A model generated the notes under the pieces. That model was not told where the DNA came from and ran no database searches. It saw nothing but the letters and a program-made list of their open reading frames with translations. A DNA stretch of 64,000 nt, from the NCBI GenBank assembly GCA_036389675.1, contig DASVWI010000036.1, positions 163,309 to 227,308 of the forward strand. The letters run 5' to 3'. Below, one piece after another: positions 8,166 to 16,005 of this stretch (positions are counted from its first letter, which is position 1; every line of letters begins with the position of its first letter). This DNA is from DASQYE01 sp036389675. Its GTDB lineage: Bacteria > Acidobacteriota > Blastocatellia > Pyrinomonadales > Pyrinomonadaceae. The translations under genes were made by a program, and so were the position numbers.

Positions 8166-9090
8166 TCTCGATTTGCGGAACGGCGTATTCGTCGAGGATG
8201 GTTCTGATCTCAGCTCGTCGGCGCGCGAGAATCTCTTCAAGCTCTTCTCTGAATGCGTCATCGCCTCTCCTCACCCCCATTGAAATGTCGTACACAAAGG
8301 GAAGAAACGGGAGATCAATCTCAGGGGAAACGGGCACTACCTCAAGCGGCACTTTCTGCCGCCGCGCAAAGTAACCGGCCAGCGGCCCCCAAGCGACGGC
8401 TGCGTCCACCTCGCCCTTCGCGACCGCCGCGATTATCCGCGCAGGAGGATCGGCCTCACTGTAGTCACCGTAGAGCGTGTAGCCGCGGACGTTCTCGACG
8501 ATATGGCGATTGCTGAGCGCGTGAGCGGGCGGGGTGTTGGCGAAGTCGTCGCCGACGAGCTGCACGCCGATCTTGATCTTATGGAGGATGGGGTCGTCGA
8601 AGGAGCGTATGTTCAATCGCCTGTCTTTGCGGTAAACGAAAACATACGTGGAGCGATAGTAAGGCGAGGTCGTGAGCGCCAGCTCGAAGCTGCTCGGCAC
8701 GCCCATCACAAGGTCGCACCTGCCTGCCCTGAGCGTGTTGCGAAAAAAGCCCCGGCGCTGAGCCCACCAAGTATACTCAACTTCCGTTTCCAGCTCGCGC
8801 GCGACGAGTGCCGCGATCTTATTCTCGAAACCTTCGAGACGCTCGTTGGAAAATGGAAGGTTGTTCGGGTCGGCGCAAACGCGCAAGGGTCTGTGCGCCG
8901 CGCGTGGACTCGTCGCCCGTGAAGCCGGCGCTCCCTGCTCCGTCTGAACTGATTCGGCTTTGCGCGCGCAGGCGGGAAGTAACGAGATAGATAGGAGCAG
9001 CAAGCACAGGGCTGCTGCTTCGCGCCGTCTATCGCCCAGGTTTATCCGCTTGAAAGCTTTGAGCCCGGATTCAGGGGAGCGAAAAGACAT
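8131..9090 (-). CDS. xoxJ: XoxJ-like quinoprotein-associated substrate-binding protein
   Basis: 319 aa. Signal peptide with a possible lipobox (SLLPAC), then a type 2 periplasmic binding fold: LRVCADPNNLPFSNERLEGFENKIA is the diagnostic start of the 'quinoprotein dehydrogenase-associated putative ABC transporter substrate-binding protein' group. Further support comes from VEYTWWAQRRGFFRNTLRAGRCDLVMGVP and GEVDAAVAWGPLAGYFA. MxaJ/XoxJ proteins are thought to help mature or activate the PQQ dehydrogenase rather than import a solute. The gene overlaps the xoxF stop by 20 bp, so the two are co-translated. Confidence 0.88.
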   Translation of the reverse strand: MSFRSPESGLKAFKRINLGDRRREAAALCLLLLSISLLPACARKAESVQTEQGAPASRATSPRAAHRPLRVCADPNNLPFSNERLEGFENKIAALVARELETEVEYTWWAQRRGFFRNTLRAGRCDLVMGVPSSFELALTTSPYYRSTYVFVYRKDRRLNIRSFDDPILHKIKIGVQLVGDDFANTPPAHALSNRHIVENVRGYTLYGDYSEADPPARIIAAVAKGEVDAAVAWGPLAGYFARRQKVPLEVVPVSPEIDLPFLPFVYDISMGVRRGDDAFREELEEILARRRAEIRTILDEYAVPQIENGRTENASYRR

Positions 9091-10945
9091 AGAGCGTCCC
9101 CCCCTTGGCGGTTTGATCGGGCAGGTCCGTCATCGCGTTGGCGAATCCGAGCGCGGCAGAGCCGTCGCGCGGGTCGAGTCCGCCAGCGACGATAGCTCCG
9201 GCCCAGCCTCCGACGCCCGATAGAATCGCCACGTACTGCTTGTTGTCAGGGCCGCGATAGGTGACGGGCTGGCCGATGATGCCTGAGCCGGTCTTAAACT
9301 GCCAGAGTAACTCGCCCGTGCGCGCGTTGACGGCCTTGAACCATCCCTCCATCGTGCCGTAAAAAACCACGTCGCCTGCGGTGACGACCGCGCCGCTCCA
9401 GACGGGAAAATTCTCCGTGATCTTCCAGACTTCGCCTCCCGTAACAGGATCCCAAGCCGTAAACTCCCCGCGATGTCCGCCCGGCCCCGGATACATCTTC
9501 ACGTTCGAGCCGACGTACGGAGTGCCAGCGATATAGTTGGCCTCGACCCCCTCGTGATCCATGCAGAGATTGTTGTGCGGGATGTAGAGCAAGCCCGTGC
9601 GCGGAGAGTAGGCCGAAGGGTTCCAGTCCTTACCGCCCGGCGCGGCGGGACAGATATCGCGCACGACCTTGCCCATCCCCTGATCTTTCTCTTCGTTATA
9701 GATGAGCTTGCCGGTCTGGAGGTCAACGCCCTTGCTCGAAGTGATGTGGACGAACGGATTGGCCGAGAGCACCTGCCCGGTCGTGCGATCAAGAACGTAA
9801 ACGTAGCCCGTGCGCTCGGGCCGCACCAGCACCTTACGCGTCTGACCATTGATGGGAAGGTCCAGCAGGATTTGCTCGTTGATGCCGTCGTAGTCGAAGA
9901 GGTCGTGCGGAGCCCACTGGTAGTACCAGAGGGCCTCGCCCGTGTCCGGATTGCGGGCGAAGATGCCGGATGTCCATTTGTTGTCGCCCGGACGCTGTTC
10001 TGGATTCCATGGGCCTGGATTGCCCGTGCCGTGATAGATCAAGTTAAGATCGGGGTCGTAGGAAATCCAGCCCCAGACGGTTCCGCCGCCGATCTTCCAT
10101 GCGTCGGGCGGCCAGGAGGCGACGCCGAGGTCTTTGCCCTGATCCTGACTGTAAAAGGGCTTGAAGTTTGCGCCAATCCGCACGTCTGCATCGGGGCCTG
10201 TGCTGTAGGCTCGCCATGCTTCCTTTCCGCTCGCGGCATCGAGCGCCGCAATCCAGCCGCGCACGCCAAACTCCCCGCCCGAATTACCCACAAGGACTTT
10301 ATCCTTGACCACGAGCGGGGCCATCGTCATCGTCTCGCCCTTGTTGATATCGCCCATCTTTGTACGCCAGAGCTCGCGGCCCGTCTCCGCGTCAACGGCG
10401 ACCGTCTGTGCGTCCAGCGTGTTGTAGAAGATTTTGCCCTTTGAGAAGACCGCGCCGCGATTGACCAGATCGCAGCAGGCCACCCCCTGAGCGGAGGCCA
10501 CAGGCTGAGGCTCGTACTTCCATTTCACGGGCGAGCCCTGCCGGGTGAGGTCTAAGGCGTACAAAATGTTGGGGTAAGGCGTGACCACGTACATCGTGTT
10601 GTTAACCACGATGGGCGCGGCCTCCTGCCCGCGATTCACGCCGGTCGAGAACGTCCATGCGACCTTCAGATTTTTGGCGTTCTCCGTATTGATCTGGTCG
10701 AGCCCGCTGAAACGCGTGCTCGCGTAATTCTTGGCGGGCATCAGCCACTGCCCATCTTCCGGCTCACTCGTTTGAATGCCCTGTTGCTGCGGGCCAGATG
10801 CTTGTTGCACACGCCGAGGCTCGACCGACTTCTGGTCGCGCGACTGGCGCGGCGAACAGGCCGGGGGCAAAAGAAGCGCGAAAATGATAAAGAGGAGAAG
10901 AACCGGGCCGGAGGACAAGAACGCTACGAACTTGTGTCGTTCCAT
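9071..10945 (-). CDS. xoxF: XoxF-type PQQ alcohol (methanol) dehydrogenase, lanthanide motif
   Basis: 624 aa from the ATG at 10945, preceded by AAGGAGG at 10950-10956. Eight-bladed quinoprotein propeller with the vicinal disulfide GVACCDLVNRG, metal/PQQ site GNSGGEFGVRGW, GTGNPGPWNPEQRPGDNKW and WAPHDLFDYDGINE. In the last, Asp351 is the catalytic base and Asp353 two residues later is the extra aspartate that marks lanthanide-dependent enzymes (XoxF, ExaF/PedH); calcium MxaF has Ala there. Tryptophan-docking motifs recur as GxLLWQFKTGSGIIGQP. The N-terminus resembles a lipoprotein signal (LLPPAC). The enzyme oxidises methanol or other alcohols in the periplasm and passes electrons to cytochrome c. 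First gene of the operon. Confidence 0.93.
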   Translation of the reverse strand: MERHKFVAFLSSGPVLLLFIIFALLLPPACSPRQSRDQKSVEPRRVQQASGPQQQGIQTSEPEDGQWLMPAKNYASTRFSGLDQINTENAKNLKVAWTFSTGVNRGQEAAPIVVNNTMYVVTPYPNILYALDLTRQGSPVKWKYEPQPVASAQGVACCDLVNRGAVFSKGKIFYNTLDAQTVAVDAETGRELWRTKMGDINKGETMTMAPLVVKDKVLVGNSGGEFGVRGWIAALDAASGKEAWRAYSTGPDADVRIGANFKPFYSQDQGKDLGVASWPPDAWKIGGGTVWGWISYDPDLNLIYHGTGNPGPWNPEQRPGDNKWTSGIFARNPDTGEALWYYQWAPHDLFDYDGINEQILLDLPINGQTRKVLVRPERTGYVYVLDRTTGQVLSANPFVHITSSKGVDLQTGKLIYNEEKDQGMGKVVRDICPAAPGGKDWNPSAYSPRTGLLYIPHNNLCMDHEGVEANYIAGTPYVGSNVKMYPGPGGHRGEFTAWDPVTGGEVWKITENFPVWSGAVVTAGDVVFYGTMEGWFKAVNARTGELLWQFKTGSGIIGQPVTYRGPDNKQYVAILSGVGGWAGAIVAGGLDPRDGSAALGFANAMTDLPDQTAKGGTLYVFSLP

Positions 10946-11468
10946 CAAACCTCCTTGCTTGGAAAGTTTGCCGGGTGCTCTTAAAAAGGTCGGTCGAATG
11001 TACAGTAAGCGCGAGGCGAGTTCCGTACGTTATCGTACTGAGAGGGGACGACTTAAGAGAAAGCGGAAGCGCCCAACCGTCGCTCGCAATGAAGGTAAGA
11101 TTTGCCCTGTAGCATCATTTTCATCCTGAGCATGTGGCGCAGGATGCCTCTCTTCCTCGATGGTCATTAAAGACCAGAGGGGCGCTGCCCTAATACACGA
11201 GCTGAATAAATCATATCTTGAAAGAGTGAGATCAACCTACTTTGTCTGGAATCTCACAAGAAAATGGCTGCGCGGGCGTTCTTCAGGCGAACCTCGTGGC
11301 GTCTCGGCCCGGACGGGCCGCCTGATTCGATCTTTTGACTTTCCCGACGAACCCGAAAGGGCTTGCCCGCATCAAATAAGCTTAGCAATTTCAGTTCTTT
11401 ATGGTTCTGAACGGAGCGAAAGACATTAAATCGAAACATTTAAAAGGTAATAAGGAAAGTTTACCGGG
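10946..11468. other. Intergenic region between divergent xoxF and the 11469 gene
   Basis: 523 bp with no convincing gene. It must hold the xoxF operon promoter (minus) and the promoter of the small gene at 11469 (plus). A short palindrome GTACG-TTAT-CGTAC lies at 11025-11038, about 80 bp upstream of the xoxF start, and could be an operator. The last 70 bp before 11469 are A/T-rich and end with AAGGAAAG. No riboswitch or tRNA was recognised. Confidence 0.5.
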
Positions 11469-11837
11469 ATGGTTGAAACATTGCAGTATCCAGAGCGTAT
11501 TGAAGCTGTCTCTTTGACAATAGCGGCAAAAAATCGTGAAATAGCCGATTTGCGTAATCAGATAGATTTGAGGCAGAGCGCGGCGACATTGGAGATTCTG
11601 AACGCCAGAGATGAGAACGCGAAACCGCTCTACTCGAACGAGACGGCAAGGAGCGCCGCGATCAAACTGGCGCTGGCCGCGAATCCCGGCTATCAGGAGC
11701 TGGAACGCAAGCTGGCGGCGGCAGAGCTTGACCGCGCCGCCTCCTTCGCCTCGCTTGAGCGCCTGCGCGGAGAATTCAAGCTCTACCTGCTAGACCGACA
11801 GCAGGAAATCGGCATCAAAGATATGGTCTCGGGTTGA
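11469..11837 (+). CDS. Small coiled-coil protein of unknown function
   Basis: 122 aa, rich in Ala, Glu, Leu and Arg with long heptad-like stretches (residues 10-50 and 70-115), predicting a helical coiled coil. No signal peptide or membrane segment. I do not recognise the family; the EIADLRNQIDLRQS and NPGYQELERKLAAAELDRA segments resemble small coiled-coil proteins seen in phage and plasmid contexts, but there is no other phage gene here. It ends 74 bp before rpoD on the same strand. Confidence 0.6.
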   Translation: MVETLQYPERIEAVSLTIAAKNREIADLRNQIDLRQSAATLEILNARDENAKPLYSNETARSAAIKLALAANPGYQELERKLAAAELDRAASFASLERLRGEFKLYLLDRQQEIGIKDMVSG

Positions 11838-11911
11838 GGAGAAGGTGGACAGCGCCGAACGGTTCTCCCCAACAAACGATTTAGGCGGCGCGAGAGGTTG
11901 AAAGCTGGAGC

Positions 11912-13636
11912 ATGGCTGATAAGAACGGGGGTAATGGCGGGCTGCGCATGGATTTAACAGAGGGCGATCAGTACCTGCCTTTCAAGGGAATGGATCAGGA
12001 ACAGCAGGAAGAAGCTATTTCGACAGATAGAATCGAAGAGGTCTTGCAGAAACTCGGCGGCGCGAGTCTCACCGAAGTGGATTCGGACGAGCTCTTGATC
12101 GAAGAGGTCGCCTCCGCGTCGGTTTCTGAGGACACGGACGAGTCTCTGGATGGAGAAGACGAACTGGATTTGTCCGCCGGCGTGGATGATAAGTCCAGCG
12201 ATCCCGTGCGCCTGTACCTGCGCCAGATGGGAACAGTCCCGCTGCTGACGCGCGAGCAGGAAGTAGCCATCGCCAAGCGCATCGAAGGCGGCGAGATCAA
12301 GACGCATAAAACTCTCTCGCGCTCGCCCATCGCCATCCACGAGCTGATCAAGATCGGCGAGGAGTTGGAGCGCGGCGCGCTCAACGTCCGCGATGTCGTC
12401 AACTTTTCAGATCAGGCGGAGATCAGCGAGCTCGAAGAGCGCTCGGACGAGTTCCTGCGCCTCACGCTCGAAGGCATCACAAGCGTCGGCAAGCACTATG
12501 TGACGGCGCTCAGGGAGCTGGAAAAGCTTCGCGCCGAGCAGCAGCTCTCGCGCGGCAAGCGTAACAAGAAGACTCTGCGGCTGCGTCGCAAAGTCGCGCG
12601 CGCACGTCTGGACATCGCCAAGGATATACGGCAGCTCAAGTTAAAGGAGAGCGCACGCCAGCGCCTGATAGACGCCATCGCCGCCGTCCACAAAGAGGTG
12701 CGCGTTCACGAGCGCGACATTGACAAGTGGACGGAGAAGCTCAACAAGAAGCGCGTCAAGCCGGAAGATCAAAAAGAGTTTAAGCGGCACATTACAGCCG
12801 CCAAGCGTCGTCTCAAAGAGATAGAGCAGGAGACGAACGTTAACATCGTCGAGATCAAACGCTCGCATCAGGCGATTGCGCGCAGCGTCGCGCAGACCGT
12901 CGAGGCCAAGCGCGAGATGACGGAGGCCAACCTGCGTCTGGTGGTCTCCATCGCCAAAAAGTACACCAACCGCGGCCTGCAATTCCTCGATCTGATTCAG
13001 GAAGGCAACATCGGATTGATGCGCGGCGTGGACAAGTTCGAGTGGCGGCGCGGCTACAAGTTCTCGACCTACGCGACGTGGTGGATTCGTCAGGCGATCA
13101 CAAGGGCGATAGCAGATCAGGCGCGCACCATCCGCATCCCCGTCCACATGATCGAGACGATCAACAAGCTGATCCGTACCTCTCGCGCTCTGGTGCAGGA
13201 GTTGGGCCGCGAGCCGACGAGCGAAGAGATAGCAGAAAGAGTGGAGATGCCTGTGGCTAAGGTTCGCAGCGTCTTCAAACTGGCGCAGCAGCCGATCTCT
13301 CTGGAAACGCCCATCGGCGAAGAGGAAGACGCTCATCTGGGCGACTTCATAGAGGATAAATCGCGGGCCAATCCGGCTGATTCGGTCGTCGCTTCTAACC
13401 TGCGCGAGATAACGGACGAAGTCTTAGCCACGCTGAGCCCGCGCGAAGAGAAGGTCATCAAGATGCGCTATGGTCTTGGGCCAATCGGCGAAGAGCACAC
13501 GCTCGAAGAGGTGGGCAAGGATTTCACAGTCACGCGCGAGCGCATACGCCAGATCGAAGCCAAGGCGCTCAGAAAACTGCGTCATCCTTCGCGCTCGCGC
13601 CTGCTCAAGCCTTTCATCGATGCCGTCGAACGCTAA
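11912..13636 (+). CDS. rpoD: RNA polymerase primary sigma factor (sigma-70)
   Basis: 574 aa. After an acidic region 1.1-like N-terminus come DPVRLYLRQMGTVPLLTREQE (region 1.2), a charged insertion, region 2 with ANLRLVVSIAKKYTNRGLQFLDLIQEGNIGLMRGVDKFEWRRGYKFSTYATWWIRQAI, region 3 and region 4.2 (GEEHTLEEVGKDFTVTRERIRQIEAKALRKLRHP). The complete -10 recognition and DNA-melting helices are present, as is RIPVHMIE. This is the housekeeping sigma factor. The ATG at 11912 is preceded by GGAG. A strong hairpin terminator follows at 13660-13701. Confidence 0.97.
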   Translation: MADKNGGNGGLRMDLTEGDQYLPFKGMDQEQQEEAISTDRIEEVLQKLGGASLTEVDSDELLIEEVASASVSEDTDESLDGEDELDLSAGVDDKSSDPVRLYLRQMGTVPLLTREQEVAIAKRIEGGEIKTHKTLSRSPIAIHELIKIGEELERGALNVRDVVNFSDQAEISELEERSDEFLRLTLEGITSVGKHYVTALRELEKLRAEQQLSRGKRNKKTLRLRRKVARARLDIAKDIRQLKLKESARQRLIDAIAAVHKEVRVHERDIDKWTEKLNKKRVKPEDQKEFKRHITAAKRRLKEIEQETNVNIVEIKRSHQAIARSVAQTVEAKREMTEANLRLVVSIAKKYTNRGLQFLDLIQEGNIGLMRGVDKFEWRRGYKFSTYATWWIRQAITRAIADQARTIRIPVHMIETINKLIRTSRALVQELGREPTSEEIAERVEMPVAKVRSVFKLAQQPISLETPIGEEEDAHLGDFIEDKSRANPADSVVASNLREITDEVLATLSPREEKVIKMRYGLGPIGEEHTLEEVGKDFTVTRERIRQIEAKALRKLRHPSRSRLLKPFIDAVER

Positions 13637-13659
13637 GACGGTAAAGCGAAAGAAGCTTA

Positions 13660-13701
13660 AAAAATCTGCGGCCTTTGATTAATCAAGGGCCGCAGATTTT
13701 T
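13660..13701. terminator. Bidirectional rho-independent terminator, rpoD / arsR
   Basis: A nearly perfect 42-bp palindrome: AAAAATCTGCGGCC, a TTTGATTAATCAA centre, then GGCCGCAGATTTTT. G/C-rich stem and flanking A and T runs on both sides make it work for rpoD from the left and for the convergent arsN-arsR unit from the right. Confidence 0.9.
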
Positions 13702-13732
13702 GTTTAGTCTTATCATCTCCAACGTTCGAAGC

Positions 13733-14125
13733 CTAAGCGATCAGGCTGGCCGGGCGGGGCGCGCCGCGCAGTTGAACCGGAGGCTGCGGAGCGCAGCAGG
13801 CTCTGATCAGCCGCTCGCGGTCGCGCCGCATCTCCTCGTCCTGTGCCAGCCACTCCATCACCTCGCGCATGACGCGTGCGGCGTGCGGCTCCGACGGCTC
13901 ACTGATGCGATAATGTATCCACTTGCCTTCTCTGCGCGCGGAGACCACCCCGGCCCGGCGCAGGTAAGCAAGGTGACGCGATATCTTCGGCTGGTTGGTC
14001 TTCAACACTTCGACGAAGAAGCAGACGCAAACTTCATCGTTGCGTATGAGATTCAGTAGACGCAGCCGTGTGCGATCGGCCAGAGCGCTAAAGAGCGCCT
14101 CCATGTCATATCTTTTATTGCTCAT
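13733..14125 (-). CDS. arsR: ArsR-family metalloregulator
   Basis: 130 aa winged-helix repressor. DMEALFSALADRTRLRLLNLI begins the fold; the arsenic/antimony site is NDEVCVCFFVEVL (Cys-x-Cys in the DNA-binding helix region), followed by recognition helix NQPKISRHLAYLRRAGVV and wing REGKWIHYRI. A second vicinal pair (RACCAP) lies near the C-terminus. It should release its operator when As(III) binds. It overlaps arsN by 11 bp on the same strand and probably controls the divergent arsI-arsC as well. Confidence 0.9.
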   Translation of the reverse strand: MSNKRYDMEALFSALADRTRLRLLNLIRNDEVCVCFFVEVLKTNQPKISRHLAYLRRAGVVSARREGKWIHYRISEPSEPHAARVMREVMEWLAQDEEMRRDRERLIRACCAPQPPVQLRGAPRPASLIA

Positions 14126-14627
14126 TCGAGTTGTCCACCCCTATGACTTTGCTCCGGCGTTCGAGCAGGAGCGTGTCGCGCCAGACCGTCTTCATCTTAC
14201 CAATACGCTCGCGGCGTCCGACTTCGCGAAAACCACATCGCATGTGTAGCGCCACGCTCGACGTGTTCTCGGGAAAGATACCGGCCTGAAGCGTCCAGAT
14301 GCCGTTGCGCTCCGAAGAGAGGACTAAGGCTTCGAGCAAACGGCGGCCCACGCCTTCGCCCCTGTGATTCGCCCCGACATAGACGCTCGTTTCAGCCACC
14401 CCGGCGTAGACACACCTGCCGGAGACTGGACTGAGCGCCGCCCAGCCCTTGACCACATCAGCCGAGCGCGCGACCAGCCTGCTATGCGGCAGATGCCCTT
14501 CTGTCCACTTCACCCATGCCGGAGCTTCGGTCTCAAAGGTCGCATGGCCCGTCGCAATCCCTTCAAGATAGATTTGGCGCACCTGCTCCCAGTCCGCCTC
14601 CCTCATCTCCTCTATCACGAAACTCAT
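14115..14627 (-). CDS. arsN: ArsN-like GNAT N-acetyltransferase
   Basis: 170 aa from the ATG at 14627 (a GTG lies at 14636). GNAT fold with acetyl-CoA loop NHRGEGVGRRLLEALV and the ArsN/phosphinothricin acetyltransferase pattern IEEMREADWEQVRQIYLEGIATGHATFET and ALHMRCGFREVGRRERIGKM. ArsN1 enzymes acetylate organoarsenicals such as arsinothricin; here neighbouring arsR, arsI and arsC support that assignment over a phosphinothricin role. First gene of the minus-strand arsN-arsR unit. Confidence 0.8.
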   Translation of the reverse strand: MSFVIEEMREADWEQVRQIYLEGIATGHATFETEAPAWVKWTEGHLPHSRLVARSADVVKGWAALSPVSGRCVYAGVAETSVYVGANHRGEGVGRRLLEALVLSSERNGIWTLQAGIFPENTSSVALHMRCGFREVGRRERIGKMKTVWRDTLLLERRSKVIGVDNSNEQ

Positions 14628-14701
14628 CGTCCTCACCCTCGCGCGCCTTGCGCCTCACAAACGCCCCGCGAAAAAATTTTACCATCCGCAACAAATACGT
14701 C

Positions 14702-14757
14702 TTGACATATGTGTCGGGCAGGCGTATCCTGCGTTCATATTCGCCAACGCGAATGTG
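14702..14757 (+). promoter_or_regulatory. arsI-arsC promoter with ArsR-like operator
   Basis: A -35 box TTGACA (14702-14707), a 17-bp spacer and a -10 box TATCCT (14725-14730) lie upstream of arsI. Immediately downstream, over the expected start site, is the inverted repeat CATATTCGC-CAAC-GCGAATGTG (14736-14757), a likely ArsR operator positioned to block transcription initiation. The same gap must serve the divergent arsN-arsR unit. Confidence 0.75.
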
Positions 14758-14787
14758 ATTTTATACTGGTGAAGGAGACAAGTCAAA

Positions 14788-15339
14788 ATGGAGAAAGAGA
14801 CAACAGCAACGGTTCAGGCGTTGAAAGCGCATCTGGCCCTGAACGTCAAAAACGTCGAGCAGAGCACGGAGTTCTACAGGCGCATGCTCGGGATAGAGCC
14901 CTCTAAGGTGTGCCGTGGCTATGCCAAGTTCGATGTCCAGAACCCGCCGCTCAATCTGACGCTCAACGAAGCTCCCTTTAAAGAGCGCGGCGCTCTCTCG
15001 CACCTCGGCATTCAGTTGACCTCGACAGAGGATGTGCTGGCGATGCGCAAGGCGTGGGCCGGGCGTGGCCTTGTGACGCGCGAAGAGATGCAGACCAACT
15101 GCTGCTACGCCGTGCAGGACAAGACCTGGGTGACAGACCCTGACGGCAACCAGTGGGAAGCCTTCGTCGTCCTCGAAGATAATCTGGCGGAGACGACGAC
15201 TTGCTGCGTGAGCGGCGAGCCCGAGACAGCGGAGGCCGCTTCAAGCAAGACTGAAGCCGATTCATGTTGTGCAACGTCGCCTACGGAAGCCGTTGCCGTC
15301 TCAGCGCCCGTCTCCATCACAAAGACCTGCTGCGGGTAG
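14788..15339 (+). CDS. arsI: ArsI/CadI-family glyoxalase-fold C-As lyase with cysteine-rich tail
   Basis: 183 aa. Vicinal oxygen chelate fold with the Fe ligands in LKAHLALNVK, LSHLGIQL and WEAFVVLE, and the arsenical-binding pair in QTNCCYAVQDKTW, as in ArsI. ArsI breaks the carbon-arsenic bond of trivalent methyl- and aromatic arsenicals. After the roughly 130-aa domain there is an unusual 50-residue acidic tail holding three further vicinal cysteine pairs (TTCCV, DSCCA, KTCCG), likely metalloid-binding. GGAG precedes the ATG. CadI (cadmium-induced) proteins share this fold, so the substrate is inferred from context. Confidence 0.88.
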   Translation: MEKETTATVQALKAHLALNVKNVEQSTEFYRRMLGIEPSKVCRGYAKFDVQNPPLNLTLNEAPFKERGALSHLGIQLTSTEDVLAMRKAWAGRGLVTREEMQTNCCYAVQDKTWVTDPDGNQWEAFVVLEDNLAETTTCCVSGEPETAEAASSKTEADSCCATSPTEAVAVSAPVSITKTCCG

Positions 15340-15368
15340 TGAGCATTGATGCTTTAAGAGCAGAAGAC

Positions 15369-15812
15369 ATGCCCATGAATAGAGGAAAGCGCGTGCTCAT
15401 TCTCTGCACGGGAAACTCCGCGCGCAGCCAGATGGCCGAAGGGCTTCTCCGGCACGACGGCGGAGACTCGTTTGAAGTTTCGAGCGCGGGCACACATCCG
15501 GGCTATGTTCGCCCGGAAGCCGTCGAAGCGATGCGCGAGCTTGGCATAGACATCACAAGCCACCGCGCGAAATCCGTGGATGAGTTTACTAATGATGAGT
15601 TCGATTATGTGATTACGGTCTGCGACAATGCCCGGCAGCACTGTCCCGTTTTTCCGGGCACGGCACGGCGCATCCATTGGAGCTTCGACGACCCGGCAGC
15701 CGCCCCCGGTGATGAGGCGGCGCGGCTGGCGGAGTTTCGCCGCGTGCGCGACCAGATACGCGAGCGCCTCAAGGCCTTTATCTCTGAAGATACCGCACGC
15801 GACAAAGCGTAA
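15369..15812 (+). CDS. arsC: Thioredoxin-coupled arsenate reductase (LMW phosphatase fold)
   Basis: 147 aa from the ATG at 15369. P-loop CTGNSARSQMAEGLL (C-x5-R) carries the nucleophilic cysteine, and VCDNARQHCPVFPG carries the two cysteines that relay the disulfide to thioredoxin; the catalytic Asp lies in IHWSFDDPA. It reduces As(V) to As(III). It lies 29 bp downstream of arsI on the same transcript. No arsenite efflux pump (ArsB or Acr3) is visible next to it. Confidence 0.92.
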   Translation: MPMNRGKRVLILCTGNSARSQMAEGLLRHDGGDSFEVSSAGTHPGYVRPEAVEAMRELGIDITSHRAKSVDEFTNDEFDYVITVCDNARQHCPVFPGTARRIHWSFDDPAAAPGDEAARLAEFRRVRDQIRERLKAFISEDTARDKA

Positions 15813-16005
15813 ACTCGTGCCGCGCGATTAACGCCCCACGAAAAGATCAGAGTCCGCTCCATACTCGCCAAGACAAGCCCTCCGCGCGAGCCCAACATGC
15901 CTGGGCGTCCAGCCTTGCTCAAATAAAGGTATCAATTCATTATTGAACCTATTATATTTAGAACACCGGCTAGGATTGCGAAGATTGACTCCAAAGAGGG
16001 AGCGG

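Noticed and set aside
11025..11038. GTACG-TTAT-CGTAC palindrome as a proven xoxF operator
   Set aside because: A single short palindrome with no second copy in the window; kept only as a note in the intergenic entry.
15943..16005. Extended TTG start for the UbiB-like kinase
   Set aside because: The ATG at 16006 has GAGGGAG directly upstream, and the extra 21 residues are not part of the family's usual N-terminus.
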